A DNA stretch of 64,000 nucleotides from Amycolatopsis balhimycina FH 1894 (GCF_000384295.1 NZ_KB913037.1:8433533-8497532), one strand, 5' to 3'; shown: positions 8,237-17,188, counted from the stretch's first letter. The notes: a model not told the origin generated them from the sequence alone. Made by a program: numbers and translations.

Positions 8237-8749
8237 TCAGCCGCGGCGCGGGGCCCGCGCGACGTCCGCCAGGGCGAGGAAATCCAGGTAAGGCACGGCG
8301 ATCGAGCCGGTGTGCAGCACGGATCGCCCGTCCTGGCGGAGGAAACTCAGGCCGGGACCGTCGTCGTGCTCGCCGAGGCCGGCGCCCTCGAGGCGGCGCG
8401 TCGCCGGGAAGTCCGCGGCGAACCCGGTGTCCAGCGCCGAATACACCGGCAGGTCCCACCCGAAGTGCTTGCGGTACTGCTCGATCTTCGCGTACGGGGC
8501 GTGGGAAACGATTACCAGGCGGGTGTCCCGTGTGTGCAGCGCGGCCGAAAGCTCTTCGGCCGACGCGACGGCGGACGGCCGGCTGCGATCGGGGACGGTG
8601 TGGTGCACCACGAGCCGTTGACGTCCCTCGAACAGCCCGGCCAGGGTGACCGGGCCCGCGGGCCCGACGAACCGGTACGCCCCGGCAGGCACCGGACGTG
8701 GCCTGGACAGGGCCGGCCGGGTCGGGCCGGGCAGGGCCAGTTCGGTCAT
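8237..8749 (-). CDS. DUF899-like thioredoxin-fold protein, lacking the cysteine motif
   Basis: 170 residues from the ATG at 8749, which has CCAGGAGGC just upstream. The segments LAGLFEGRQRLVVHH, RLVIVSHAPYAKIEQYRKHF, then GWDLPVYSALDTGFAADF follow the order of DUF899 proteins (predicted thioredoxin-like). The usual CxGCS-type cysteine motif after the VYHF segment is absent; the corresponding stretch reads TVPDRSRPSAVASAEEL. The protein is also shorter than most members (about 220-260 residues). It may be a redox-inactive relative. No operon partner. Confidence 0.7.
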   Translation of the reverse strand: MTELALPGPTRPALSRPRPVPAGAYRFVGPAGPVTLAGLFEGRQRLVVHHTVPDRSRPSAVASAEELSAALHTRDTRLVIVSHAPYAKIEQYRKHFGWDLPVYSALDTGFAADFPATRRLEGAGLGEHDDGPGLSFLRQDGRSVLHTGSIAVPYLDFLALADVARAPRRG

Positions 8750-8904
8750 GATCGCCTCCTGGGTGCGGTGTGCCGGTGCACACCGCGCATTGTGCGCCCG
8801 GACGCCGGATCCGGTCACCGGTTCGCGAGGCAGCAGAGCAAGGTGGGAGACGCGGCGCCCGGGCCGCCGGGCGCGGGCGCGGGCCGGGCCCTAGGCTCGC
8901 GCCC

Positions 8905-9525
8905 ATGGCGAAGTACTTCGACGTGCACCCGGACAACCCCCAGCGGCGCGCCATCGGCCAGATCGCGGACCTGGTGCGGAGCGACGGGCTGATCGCCTAC
9001 CCGACCGACTCCTGCTACGCGCTCGGGTGCCGGCTCGACAACCCGGAGGGCCTCGACCGCATCCGCGCGATCCGCAAGCTCGACCGGCGGCACCACTTCA
9101 CACTGGTCTGCCAGGACTTCGGTCAGCTGGGCCAGTTCGTGCACGTGGACAACGCCGTGTTCCGGGCGATCAAGTCGGCGACGCCGGGCAGTTACACGTT
9201 CATCCTGCCCGCCACCAAGGAGGTGCCGCGGCGGCTGATGCACGACAAGAAGAAGACCGTCGGCGTCCGCATCCCCGCGCACGTCGTCACCCAGGCGCTG
9301 CTGGCCGAACTGGGCGAACCGCTGGTGTCCAGCACGCTGCTGCTGCCGGACGTGCCGGACCCGCTGACGCAGGGCTGGGAGATCAAGGACGAGCTCGACC
9401 ACGTGCTCGACGCGGTCGTGGACTCCGGTGACTGCGGGGTCGAGCCGACCACGGTCGTCGACTTCTCCTCGGGGGAGGCCGAGATCGTCCGCCGCGGTGC
9501 GGGCGACCCTGACCGCTTCGCCTGA
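8905..9525 (+). CDS. YrdC/Sua5-family L-threonylcarbamoyladenylate synthase-like protein
   Basis: 206 residues. The YrdC core is plain: GLIAYPTDSCYALGCRLDN near 30-48, the KLDRRHHFTLVCQDF substrate loop (family KxR) at about 60-74, TPGSYTFILPATKEVPRRL at about 95-115, and GVRIPAH with SSTLLL. The family makes threonylcarbamoyl-AMP for the t6A modification of tRNA, or is a YciO-type relative. The length and absence of a C-terminal Sua5 domain fit the short YrdC/YciO class. It stands alone and is convergent with the next gene. Confidence 0.88.
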   Translation: MAKYFDVHPDNPQRRAIGQIADLVRSDGLIAYPTDSCYALGCRLDNPEGLDRIRAIRKLDRRHHFTLVCQDFGQLGQFVHVDNAVFRAIKSATPGSYTFILPATKEVPRRLMHDKKKTVGVRIPAHVVTQALLAELGEPLVSSTLLLPDVPDPLTQGWEIKDELDHVLDAVVDSGDCGVEPTTVVDFSSGEAEIVRRGAGDPDRFA

Positions 9526-10227
9526 TCAGTCCGGTTCGGACGTCCACAGTGGATTTTGATGCCACTGCACCAGTTCCAGCCACCGGAGGGCGTGCGGCCC
9601 GGTGGCTTCGACGGCGAGCCCGGCGGCCGGGCGACGGCCGGTGAACAGCAGGCAGAAGTCCTCGGCGCGGCCGGTGATCCGGTCCGCCGCTTCGGCGGGA
9701 CCGAAGTCCCACCGCGTGCCCGACGGCGCGGTCAGCTCGAACCGGAGCCGTCCGGCGGGCGGCCCGCCGTGCCCGGCGTAGACGTCGTCGCTCGTGCGGA
9801 CGCCGTAGTAGGCGACGTGCCCGATGGCGTCGTCGCGCGAGAGCCGGGCGCCGAGCACGTCGGCGATGTCCTGGCCGCGGGCGAACAGCACCGTCTGCAG
9901 CGCCGCCGCCAGGAGGGACGGCCGCAGCGGGCCACCGGGCCACGGGACGTCCCCGGCCGCGGTGGCCAGCAGCTCGGTGGCCTTGCGGTGCTCCGAACGC
10001 CAGGCGAGCACTGCGTCGCCGAGCAGGCCGGAGCTCGTGATCCGCGGCGCGGGCTCCGACCCGGTGCCCTCCACGGCCAGGATGACCCGCCGCGCGACGA
10101 CCGTCAGTTCGGCGAGGTGAGCGGTGACCGCGCGGCCGGCCGGCAGCGGCACCGACCCCGCGTGGCGGTGCACCAGATCCGCGAGGGCGTCCGCCTCGGA
10201 CTCCAGGTCGGCGTACACGTCGGGCAT
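9526..10227 (-). CDS. TIGR03084-type DinB-fold protein
   Basis: 233 residues. The C-terminal two thirds match the protein at 25095-25889 (GQDIADVLGARL; RFELTAPSGTRWDFGPAEAA; RITGRAEDFCLLFTGRR; LEATGPHALRWLELVQWHQ-like ending), which belongs to the TIGR03084 group of the maleylpyruvate isomerase/DinB superfamily. Members are often mycothiol-linked or metal-binding four-helix proteins. The N-terminal metal-ligand helix GWSIRHQIGHL of the paralogue is poorly preserved here (GRAVTAHLAELTVVARRVIL), so metal binding may be altered. Abuts the stop of the YrdC gene. Confidence 0.75.
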   Translation of the reverse strand: MPDVYADLESEADALADLVHRHAGSVPLPAGRAVTAHLAELTVVARRVILAVEGTGSEPAPRITSSGLLGDAVLAWRSEHRKATELLATAAGDVPWPGGPLRPSLLAAALQTVLFARGQDIADVLGARLSRDDAIGHVAYYGVRTSDDVYAGHGGPPAGRLRFELTAPSGTRWDFGPAEAADRITGRAEDFCLLFTGRRPAAGLAVEATGPHALRWLELVQWHQNPLWTSEPD

Positions 10228-10360
10228 GGCGGCGGCCTCCGGGGGTGATCGGCGCTGAGGTGTCGATGCTGCTCCCGGGCCGCCGTCGCGGGCGACTCGC
10301 GGGTTGCGGTCCCGGATCGGCTATGTTCGGGACCGGTAAGGCCGGATCCGGGGAGGACGC

Positions 10361-10750
10361 GTGAAGTACCTGCTGGCGATGCACATGAACCCCGACGTCT
10401 GGGAGGGGCTGTCCGAGCAGGACAAGGACGACGTGATGAGCGGCCACGGCGAGTTCATCCGCCGGATCCGCGAGTCGGGGGAGATGATCAGCACCCAGGC
10501 CCTCGACGCGCCGGCCAGGAGCGCCGTCGTCCGGGTGACGGACGGGGTGCCGGCGGTGACCGACGGGCCGTTCATCGAATCGAAGGAGTTCCTGGCGGGG
10601 TACTACCTGGTCGAGTGCGCTTCGCTCGAACGCGCGTACGAGGTGGCCGCGATGATCCCGGACGCGAAGATCAAGGGGCTCGGCATCGAGGTCCGGCCGG
10701 TGGTGTTCTTCGCCGACGCCGAAACCGAATCCGAGTTCACCGGCGGGTGA
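10361..10750 (+). CDS. YCII/DGPF-domain protein, partner of ECF42 sigma factor
   Basis: 129 residues with a GTG start. It contains the hallmark DGPFIESKEFLAGYYLVE and a YCII-like alpha/beta fold. The stop overlaps the start of the sigma factor gene (GTGA), so the two are translationally coupled. Linkage of DGPF proteins with ECF42 sigma factors is an established genomic pattern in actinobacteria; the biochemical role of the DGPF protein is not settled. Confidence 0.9.
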   Translation: MKYLLAMHMNPDVWEGLSEQDKDDVMSGHGEFIRRIRESGEMISTQALDAPARSAVVRVTDGVPAVTDGPFIESKEFLAGYYLVECASLERAYEVAAMIPDAKIKGLGIEVRPVVFFADAETESEFTGG

Positions 10751-11997
10751 ACGCGGCAGGGGATGCGGCAGGTATTGCGGCAGCAGGCGAGCGCCTGCGG
10801 CCGCTGGTGCCCCAGGTGCTCGGGGCGCTCGTGCGCCGGTACGGCCAGTTCGACGCGTGCGAAGACGCCGTCCAGGAGGCGCTGCTCGCCGCGTCGCAGC
10901 AGTGGCCGGCCGACGGGGTGCCGGACAATCCGTACGGCTGGCTCGTCGCCGTCGCGACTCGCCGGCTCACCGACCACTGGCGCAGCGAAAGCGCACGGCG
11001 GCGGCGGGAGGAGTCCGTCGCGCTCCGCGAGGAGGCGGCGGCGCCCGGACCGGACGACGACCGGCCGTCCGACGAGGACGATTCGCTCACCCTGCTCTTC
11101 CTGTGCTGCCACCCGGCGGTCTCCCCGCCGTCGCAGGTCGCGCTGACGCTGCGCGCGGTCGGCGGGCTGACCACGGCGCAGATCGCCAAGGCCTTCCTCG
11201 TGCCCGAAGCCACCATGACCCGGCGCATCACCCGGGCGAAGGAGAGCATCGCGGCGGCCGGCTCGACGTTCGGCGAACCGGACCCGGCCGACCGGGCGGA
11301 GCGGCTCCGGGTCGTGCTTCAGGTGCTGTACCTGATCTTCAACGAGGGCTACGCCGCCACGTCCGGGGCGGATCTGCAGGCACCCGAGCTGGCGCGCGAG
11401 GCGATCCGGCTGACCCGCGGGGTGCGCGCGCTGCTCCCGGCCGACGGCGAGGTGGCGGGCCTGCTCGCGCTCATGCTGCTGACGGACGCGCGCCGGCCGG
11501 CGCGGGTGGGTCCCGGCGGCGAGCTGGTCCCGCTCGCCGAGCAGGACCGCGGGCGCTGGGACCGGTCGATGATCGCCGAGGGCGCCGGACTGGTCCGCCG
11601 CACGCTGGGCCGCCACCCGGTCGGGCCCTACCAGGTGCAGGCGGCCATCGCCGCGCTGCACGACGAGGCGCCCAGCGCGGAAACCACGGACTGGCCGCAG
11701 GTCGTCCAGCTCTACGCGGTGCTCCAGGAGCTCGCCCCGAGCCCGGTGGTCACGCTGAACCAGGCGATCGCGATCGCGATGGCGGAAGGCCCGGAACAGG
11801 GGCTGGAGCTGCTGGCCACGGTGGCCGACGACAGCCGGATGAAGCAGAGCCACCGCCTCGACGCGACCCGGGCCCACCTGCTGGAACTGGCCGGCGACCG
11901 CGAAGCGGCCCGTGTCCACTACGTCCGAGCCGCGGAGGCGACCGCGAGCCGGCCGGAACAGCGTTATCTGCGGGAACGGGCTGATCGGCTGGGGTAG
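10747..11997 (+). CDS. ECF42-type RNA polymerase sigma factor with C-terminal extension
   Basis: 416 residues from the GTG at 10747, chosen because it overlaps the upstream stop. Sigma-2 region at about 10-80 (YGQFDACEDAVQEALLAA), sigma-4 region at about 115-175 (LTLRAVGGLTTAQIAKAFLV, then MTRRITRAK), followed by a helical extension of about 230 residues containing NEGYAATSGADL and the DUF6596-like segment LNQAIAIAMAEGPEQGLELL. This extension replaces a separate anti-sigma factor in the ECF42 group. Coupled to the DGPF gene upstream. Targets unknown. Confidence 0.92.
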   Translation: MNAAGDAAGIAAAGERLRPLVPQVLGALVRRYGQFDACEDAVQEALLAASQQWPADGVPDNPYGWLVAVATRRLTDHWRSESARRRREESVALREEAAAPGPDDDRPSDEDDSLTLLFLCCHPAVSPPSQVALTLRAVGGLTTAQIAKAFLVPEATMTRRITRAKESIAAAGSTFGEPDPADRAERLRVVLQVLYLIFNEGYAATSGADLQAPELAREAIRLTRGVRALLPADGEVAGLLALMLLTDARRPARVGPGGELVPLAEQDRGRWDRSMIAEGAGLVRRTLGRHPVGPYQVQAAIAALHDEAPSAETTDWPQVVQLYAVLQELAPSPVVTLNQAIAIAMAEGPEQGLELLATVADDSRMKQSHRLDATRAHLLELAGDREAARVHYVRAAEATASRPEQRYLRERADRLG

Positions 11998-12060
11998 GTC
12001 GCGCGCGTGGGCTGCCGCCGGCCGGGACCGGGCCGACCCGCGGCCGCGTCAGCGCGCGCT

Positions 12061-12091
12061 CGTGGCGGCCACCCCTCCGGTGACCGCCACG
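12061..12091. terminator. Convergent hairpin between sigma factor and HxlR gene
   Basis: CGTGGCGG-C-CAC pairs with GTG-A-CCGCCACG around a 7-nt loop (CCCTCCG), in the space between two converging genes. A single mismatch interrupts the stem. Confidence 0.5.
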
Positions 12092-12100
12092 GCGCCGTCC

Positions 12101-12796
12101 TCAGCGGACGACGATGCCCTCCTGGGGCGAAGGTGCCGCCGTGAGCCGGAAGAGGCGGGCGAACAGCTCCAGGTCCGCCAGCCTTCCCTCGATCGTGACG
12201 CGGCCCGTGCGGACGGCCTCCGCCGGGCTCGTCTGGCCGCCGATCACGTCCAGCAGGGCCCGGCCGCGATCGGCGTTGATGACCAGGTCCGCTTCCGGGA
12301 GGCGGCCCTCGGCCACCTTCAGGGCGCCGTCGTCGACCATCGCGTGCACCGTCATCGTGTCGTGGTAGCGGATCTCGAACGTCGCCTGCACCCCGGCGGC
12401 CGCTTCGCTGTGGAAGGTCGTGTAGAGCGAAAGGATCGCCGCGTCCAGCGTGAACACGTCGTCCGGGTCGCGGCCGTTCAGCGAACGGGCGCCCCACAGC
12501 CCGAGGTCCAGCAGGATGTGGTCCAGCTCGCTGCCGTACTCGGTCAGCTCGTACACCACGCCCGCGTCCAGGTCGGGACGCACGCGACGGCGGACGACCC
12601 CGGACTTCTCCAGCTCGTTGAGCCGGGCCGAGAGGATGCTGGGCGGGATCTTCGGGAGCCCGGCCTGCAACTCGGTGTACCGCTTCGAGCCGAGCACGAG
12701 GTCCCGCACGATGAGCAGCGCCCACCGTTCACCGACGAGCTCCATCGCGCGGGCCACTCCGCAGAACTGGCCATAGGTACGGGTTTGTGCAGTCAT
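12101..12796 (-). CDS. HxlR-family regulator with C-terminal SCP2-like domain
   Basis: 231 residues. Residues 1-110 are an HxlR winged helix (MELVGERWALLIVRDLVLGS, FTELQ-like RYTELQAGLPKIPPSILSAR, NELEKSGVVRRRV). Residues about 125-225 resemble a sterol-carrier (SCP2) domain (TVHAMVDDGALKVAEGRLPE, then ADLVINADRGRALLDVIGG), which may bind a hydrophobic ligand. Its start overlaps the SARP stop by 4 bp (ATGA), so SARP and HxlR form one transcript. With the enediyne genes next door, a ligand-sensing role on the cluster is plausible (inference). Confidence 0.88.
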   Translation of the reverse strand: MTAQTRTYGQFCGVARAMELVGERWALLIVRDLVLGSKRYTELQAGLPKIPPSILSARLNELEKSGVVRRRVRPDLDAGVVYELTEYGSELDHILLDLGLWGARSLNGRDPDDVFTLDAAILSLYTTFHSEAAAGVQATFEIRYHDTMTVHAMVDDGALKVAEGRLPEADLVINADRGRALLDVIGGQTSPAEAVRTGRVTIEGRLADLELFARLFRLTAAPSPQEGIVVR

Positions 12797-13653
12797 CGGT
12801 CCTCACTTCGTGCGGTGGGGTGGAACTGGTTGTGATCGCCCTCGGAGATGAGTTCGCGGTGCAGCAGCTGCAGGTCGTCGCACGGTTCGACGCCGAGCTC
12901 TTCGGCCAGCCGGCGGCGCAGGTCGCGGTACACGGCCATCGCGTCCGACCGGCGGCCGCTGCGCCCGAGCACTCGCATCAGCTGCCCGTGCAGCGCCTCG
13001 TCCAGCGGGTTGCCCACGGTCAGCGACCGCAGCTCGCCGATCAGCTCGCGGTGGCGTCCGCTGGCGATCTCCGCCTCGACCAGCAGGTGCAAAGTGGTGC
13101 GGTGCTGCTCGACCAGCTGGGTGACGTACGACTGCAGCACCGGTCCACAGGAGACGTTCGCGAGCGGCGGGCCCGCCCAGAGGTCCAGCGCTTCGCGGAA
13201 CCGGCCCGCCGCGTCGTCGTGCTGCCCCCGCCGCTGCAGCGCCTGGCCCTCGTGCTGCAGCCGGTCGAAGCGGAAGACGTCCACCTGCGCGGGGTCGATG
13301 CGGAAGACGTAACCCGGGTTCTTCGTGACGAGCAGGTCGTCGGCGTTCTCGGCGAGCCCGTTCTGCTGGATGCACCGCCGCAGGTGGTAGACGTAGGTGT
13401 GCAGGGTGGTCCGCACTGTGCGGATCGGATCGTTGGCCCACAGCTCCCGCATGATCGAGTCGGCGTGGACCAGCCGGCCCGGCCGGACCACGAGCAAGGC
13501 CAGCAGTTGCAGGACTTTCGGTGTCGTCGGCGCGTAGTCGACGCCGTCGCGCAGGACGCCGAGCGGACCGAGAACCGTGAACCGGACGGCACTTTCGGAT
13601 GGTTCCCGTGGCCGCGGGGTCACCCCGGCCGGTAGCCTTGATTCGGAGTACAT
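12793..13653 (-). CDS. SARP-family pathway activator
   Basis: 286 residues from the ATG at 13653 (TGGAGGCG ten bases upstream). An OmpR-like DNA-binding domain lies at about 22-115 (VRFTVLGPLGVLRDGVDYAP, TPKVLQLLALLVVRPGRLV, TLHTYVYHLRR) and a BTAD helical domain at about 120-265 (HDDAAGRFREALDLWAGPPL, ELGVEPCDDLQLLHREL). Streptomyces antibiotic regulatory proteins of this size switch on secondary metabolite clusters. It sits divergently upstream of the AraC-led enediyne operon, so it is the best candidate for the cluster activator. Confidence 0.93.
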   Translation of the reverse strand: MYSESRLPAGVTPRPREPSESAVRFTVLGPLGVLRDGVDYAPTTPKVLQLLALLVVRPGRLVHADSIMRELWANDPIRTVRTTLHTYVYHLRRCIQQNGLAENADDLLVTKNPGYVFRIDPAQVDVFRFDRLQHEGQALQRRGQHDDAAGRFREALDLWAGPPLANVSCGPVLQSYVTQLVEQHRTTLHLLVEAEIASGRHRELIGELRSLTVGNPLDEALHGQLMRVLGRSGRRSDAMAVYRDLRRRLAEELGVEPCDDLQLLHRELISEGDHNQFHPTARSEDR

Positions 13654-14159
13654 TGCCGAACGCCTCCAGTGTGCGGCCGTGTTGCCGGCTCCCCAGTAAG
13701 TGCTGCAGTGATGTCGGATCAGCGCCGTGCCGGGACCGATGTGCCGTCGATCCCCCCGGCTGTCCAGGTTTGAATGTGACAGAGCGGCCGGGGTGCGGCC
13801 AGTGAGCCGCCCACCAGAGTCGAAATGTGTTTCTCCGCCCGGTCCCGTGCAATCCGCACCTTTCCCGGCGGTGTCCCGCGGCGCCCGACCCGGCCGGATT
13901 CGCGATCCGGATCATGCCGCGGGGCCGGACGCACGGCGGAAGGCCCGTGCTCACTCGCCGTGTCGGGGCAGCTCTCACCACCGATCCGTGCACCGCTCAC
14001 GGCGGGAGCCGGGCATTCCGCACACGTCGGGCGTTCCCGGCCGACCGGGTTTCCCGCGGCCTCCGGCGAGGCTCGATCGTCCGTCCACCGACCTGCGACA
14101 TCCGGCGTCTTACCTGGCGAGGAGGGAAATTCAAGCCGGAGGAATTCGAGGTTGGACTG
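13654..14159. promoter_or_regulatory. Divergent promoter region between SARP and AraC genes
   Basis: About 500 bp without a credible gene; frames that stay open lack coding signatures and ribosome sites. It must carry the promoters for SARP/HxlR (leftward) and the enediyne operon (rightward). SARP proteins bind short direct repeats near the -35 region, but I could not pick out a convincing heptamer pair by eye. Confidence 0.5.
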
Positions 14160-15068
14160 ATGATCTTGCGATCGGTTGCGTCCACGGGGGCGAAGCGGGA
14201 GGTCGACGAGCCACCGGAGGACGCGGACCGGCTCAGGCGTGAACACGCCGTCCAGCCGGCGATCCTGCGGGCCATCGAACTGCTGCTCGAACGCTACTTC
14301 GAGCCCATCACCCTGTCGGCGCTGGCCGCCGAGGTGTACGTGAGCCCCTTCCACTTCTCCCGCATCTTCGCGAAGGCGACCGGGGTCACGCCGGGCCGGT
14401 TCCTGACGGCCGTGCGCCTGTTCGAGGCGAAACGGTTGCTGCTGACCACTTCCCTGACTGTGTCGGACATCGTCTGCAGTGTCGGCTACAGCAGTGTCGG
14501 CACCTTCACGAGCCGGTTCGTCCGCGCCGTCGGCATGACGCCGACCGAGTACCGCGAGCCGGAAGTCGGCGAGCTGCTCGTGGCGCACTCGGCGTACTTC
14601 CAGCGGCTGCCGTCGCTGCAGTCGCTGCGGGACGCCGGGCGCAACTGCGCTTCGCAGCCAGTGGGCACCGGCCACCTGGACGTCGACCTCGTCCTGCCGG
14701 ACGACGCGCCGCCGGCCACCGTGCTCGTCGGCGTGTTCGCCGACAGCGTGCCGCAACGCGGCCCGGTCGCCTTCGGCGGTTCGGCGAACACCCGGTCCGG
14801 GCGGTTGACCGTCCACGGCGTGCCGGATGGCAACTGGACCGTGATCGCGGTCGCCGACCACGGCGGGCACCTCACCGGCGGCCCCGCCTTCACGGTCGGC
14901 ACCGCGGAGGCCGCCGTGACGCCGTTCGACCCGCCGGACGTCACCGTCCGGCTGCGGCGGCCCGCGCTGACCGACCCGCCGATCGCGATCACCCTGGCGT
15001 CCCGGCCGACGCCGTCGAGCCGGCAGCAGTTCGCCACGCAACGGCCGCACCTGCGCGCCGTGGCCTGA
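14160..15068 (+). CDS. AraC-family regulator heading the enediyne operon
   Basis: 302 residues from the ATG at 14160 (GAGG nine bases upstream); the frame is open further upstream but without a start signal. Two AraC HTH units at about 35-130 (ITLSALAAEVYVSPFHFSRI, LTVSDIVCSVGYSSVGTFTS, VGMTPTEYR), then a C-terminal beta-rich domain of about 150 residues (VGTGHLDVDLVLPDDAPPAT) similar in layout to the AraC protein at 3260-4009. The first enediyne gene starts 33 bp after its stop, so the regulator is probably co-transcribed with the genes it may control. Confidence 0.92.
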   Translation: MILRSVASTGAKREVDEPPEDADRLRREHAVQPAILRAIELLLERYFEPITLSALAAEVYVSPFHFSRIFAKATGVTPGRFLTAVRLFEAKRLLLTTSLTVSDIVCSVGYSSVGTFTSRFVRAVGMTPTEYREPEVGELLVAHSAYFQRLPSLQSLRDAGRNCASQPVGTGHLDVDLVLPDDAPPATVLVGVFADSVPQRGPVAFGGSANTRSGRLTVHGVPDGNWTVIAVADHGGHLTGGPAFTVGTAEAAVTPFDPPDVTVRLRRPALTDPPIAITLASRPTPSSRQQFATQRPHLRAVA

Positions 15069-15101
15069 GCCCCCTTTCCCCCGACCGACAGGAAGATCCG
15101 G

Positions 15102-16097
15102 ATGTCGACTCTGCTCGGCGTGCTGCGCAAGCGCGTGCTCGCCCCCTCTCTCGCGTCCGTCGGCTTCGCCGAGCGCGGGTTCCCGGTGGTGCACACCGAC
15201 GCCACGGCCCGGCTGGAGGCGGTGCCGCAAGCGGTGGTGTGCGGGTTCGAATGGGCCATCGAAGGCGCGTCGCTGTGGGAGATCGAACGGCGCCTCGCGC
15301 TGATCGAGCCCGAACAGCGCGGGTTCGCCTACGAGGGCGCGACCATGGGCTACTCGATCCTCGACGCCATGCCCGGCGGCGGCTCGGACCGGACGCGCGA
15401 GCTGCTCGAAGGACCGGGCCGCCCGCACATCTTCCTGACCTACATCGGGATCGGCTTCGCGATGGCGCGGCTGCCGCGTCCACTGTGGAAGAAGATCCTG
15501 CCCGAGCTGACCGGGGTGGCCTACCACCCGGTGATGAGCTGGCTCGCCGTCGACGGCTACGGCTTCGACCGCGCCTACTTCGACACCGGGAAGTGGGTGG
15601 AGCGGCAGGCTGCCCCGGAGCCGTACCCGTGGGCCGAGCGGCCGGGCTACTTCCCGCGGGCGTTCGACCAGGGGGTCGGCCGCGCGTTGTGGTTCATCCA
15701 CGGCGGGAACCCGGACGGGGTCGCCGCCGCGGTCGGCCGGTTCGCCGAGCACCGCCGGGCCGACCTGTGGAGCGGAGCCGGGCTCGCCGCGACGTTCGCG
15801 GGCGGCAGTGACCAGGTCGGGCTGGCGCGGCTGCGCCGGGCGGCCGGCGGGTACCAGGACGAGCTCGGGCTGGGCGCGGTGTTCGCGGTGAAGGCGCGCA
15901 CCTACTCCGGGTACGTGCCGGCGCACACCCACCTCGCGTGCGGCGGCCTGGTCGACCTGACCGTGCGGGAGGCGCAGAACCTGGCGGACCGCACCGAACG
16001 GGCCGACGGCGACGACGGGCCGGAGCCGCCCTACGAACTGTGGCGGGAGCGGATCCGGGAAGAGCTCCGCCCGGCCGCCGCGCGCCGCGCGAGCTGA
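15102..16097 (+). CDS. DUF1702 enediyne protein (E2/E3-like), copy 1
   Basis: 331 residues with an ATG start. Motifs shared with the next gene: RGFAYEGATMGYSILDAMPG, GIGFAMARLPR, WLAVDGYGFDRAYFDT, DQGVGRALWFIHGG. DUF1702 proteins are found almost only in enediyne clusters and correspond in size to the E2/E3 proteins of nine-membered enediynes (family knowledge; assignment of E2 versus E3 is uncertain). No enzymatic motif is recognisable and the biochemical role is unknown. First structural gene of the operon, downstream of AraC. Confidence 0.93.
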   Translation: MSTLLGVLRKRVLAPSLASVGFAERGFPVVHTDATARLEAVPQAVVCGFEWAIEGASLWEIERRLALIEPEQRGFAYEGATMGYSILDAMPGGGSDRTRELLEGPGRPHIFLTYIGIGFAMARLPRPLWKKILPELTGVAYHPVMSWLAVDGYGFDRAYFDTGKWVERQAAPEPYPWAERPGYFPRAFDQGVGRALWFIHGGNPDGVAAAVGRFAEHRRADLWSGAGLAATFAGGSDQVGLARLRRAAGGYQDELGLGAVFAVKARTYSGYVPAHTHLACGGLVDLTVREAQNLADRTERADGDDGPEPPYELWRERIREELRPAAARRAS

Positions 16098-16204
16098 GCG
16101 GTGATCGCACGCAACCGTGGAGTAGACCGCCGGCCGGCGGATCTGTGACCGTGGAACCGACGAGCAGAAACAAATCCCATTCGACCCGTGAGGGGGAGAG
16201 TGCG

Positions 16205-17188
16205 TTGGGCAATGGCTGGCGTGCGCTCAGGCGCCGTATCCTGACACCGAACGTTTCGGAGACTTCGCTGGAAAAGCGTGGCTTCCACCGAAAGAGCCCA
16301 GCCGCTCAAGAACGACTCGAGACGGTCGGGGAGAAATTCCTCCTCGGGTACGCGCACGCGGTCGAAGCGCGTTCGGCCGAGCAAGCCGAAGAATGGCTCG
16401 AGCGCATTCCTCCGCAGTACCGCGGATTCGCCTACGAAGGCGCGGGAATGGGGTACGGCGTCCTCGACGGGCTGCCGTTCGGCAAGAGCACGAACATCGC
16501 CGAGTTCCTGGCCGGCCCCGGCGAGAAGCACGACTACATCATCTATGTCGGGGTGGGCTGGGCCATGTGCCGGCTCCCGCGGTTCGCCTGGCCGAAGGCG
16601 TCGGCCTTCGACCCGCTGCTGCGCTGGCTGGTCCTCGACGGCTACGGCTTCCACCAGGCGTACTTCAAGACCGACAAGTACATCCGGAACCAGTACCAGG
16701 AGCAGGGCTTCTCCTGGCCGGAACGGCGCTACGACCGGTACGCGCTGCGGGCCATCGACCAGGGCATCGGCCGGGCGCTGTGGTTCATCTGCGGCACCGA
16801 CGTCGCCCTGGTGACCAAGACGATCGAGGAGTTCCCCGAGTCCCGCCACGGCGACCTGTACGCCGGGGTCGGGCTGGCCTCGACCTACGCGTGCGGCGTC
16901 ACGGCCGGAGAGCTGGCGGAACTGGTCGAGCGGGCCGGCATCCACCACGGGCAGCTGGCACAGGGAAGCGCCTTCGCCGCCGAGTGCCGGGTGCGCTCGG
17001 GCCTGATGATCCCGGAGACCGAGATGGCGGCCCGGGCGATCTGCGGCCTGCCGGCCGAGCGCGCGGCGGCCATCACCCAAGAGGTCCGTCCGGACGTGGT
17101 CGTCGACGGCGACGACGTCCCGGCGTTCGAAATCTGGCGGCAGCGCATTGCCGAAGAAGTGCTGACCCACGGAGGGAAGAAGAAATGA
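16205..17188 (+). CDS. DUF1702 enediyne protein (E2/E3-like), copy 2
   Basis: 327 residues. I choose the TTG at 16205: AGGGGGAG lies just upstream, and the first residues (LGNGWRALRRRILTPN) then align with those of copy 1 (MSTLLGVLRKRVLAPS). GTG codons at 16145 and 16151 are possible but less well placed. Same conserved blocks as copy 1: RGFAYEGAGMGYGVLDGLPF, WLVLDGYGFHQAYFKTDKY, DQGIGRALWFICGT. The stop overlaps the next start (ATGA), so it is coupled to the UnbV-like gene. Tandem DUF1702 genes are usual in enediyne loci. Confidence 0.93.
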   Translation: MGNGWRALRRRILTPNVSETSLEKRGFHRKSPAAQERLETVGEKFLLGYAHAVEARSAEQAEEWLERIPPQYRGFAYEGAGMGYGVLDGLPFGKSTNIAEFLAGPGEKHDYIIYVGVGWAMCRLPRFAWPKASAFDPLLRWLVLDGYGFHQAYFKTDKYIRNQYQEQGFSWPERRYDRYALRAIDQGIGRALWFICGTDVALVTKTIEEFPESRHGDLYAGVGLASTYACGVTAGELAELVERAGIHHGQLAQGSAFAAECRVRSGLMIPETEMAARAICGLPAERAAAITQEVRPDVVVDGDDVPAFEIWRQRIAEEVLTHGGKKK

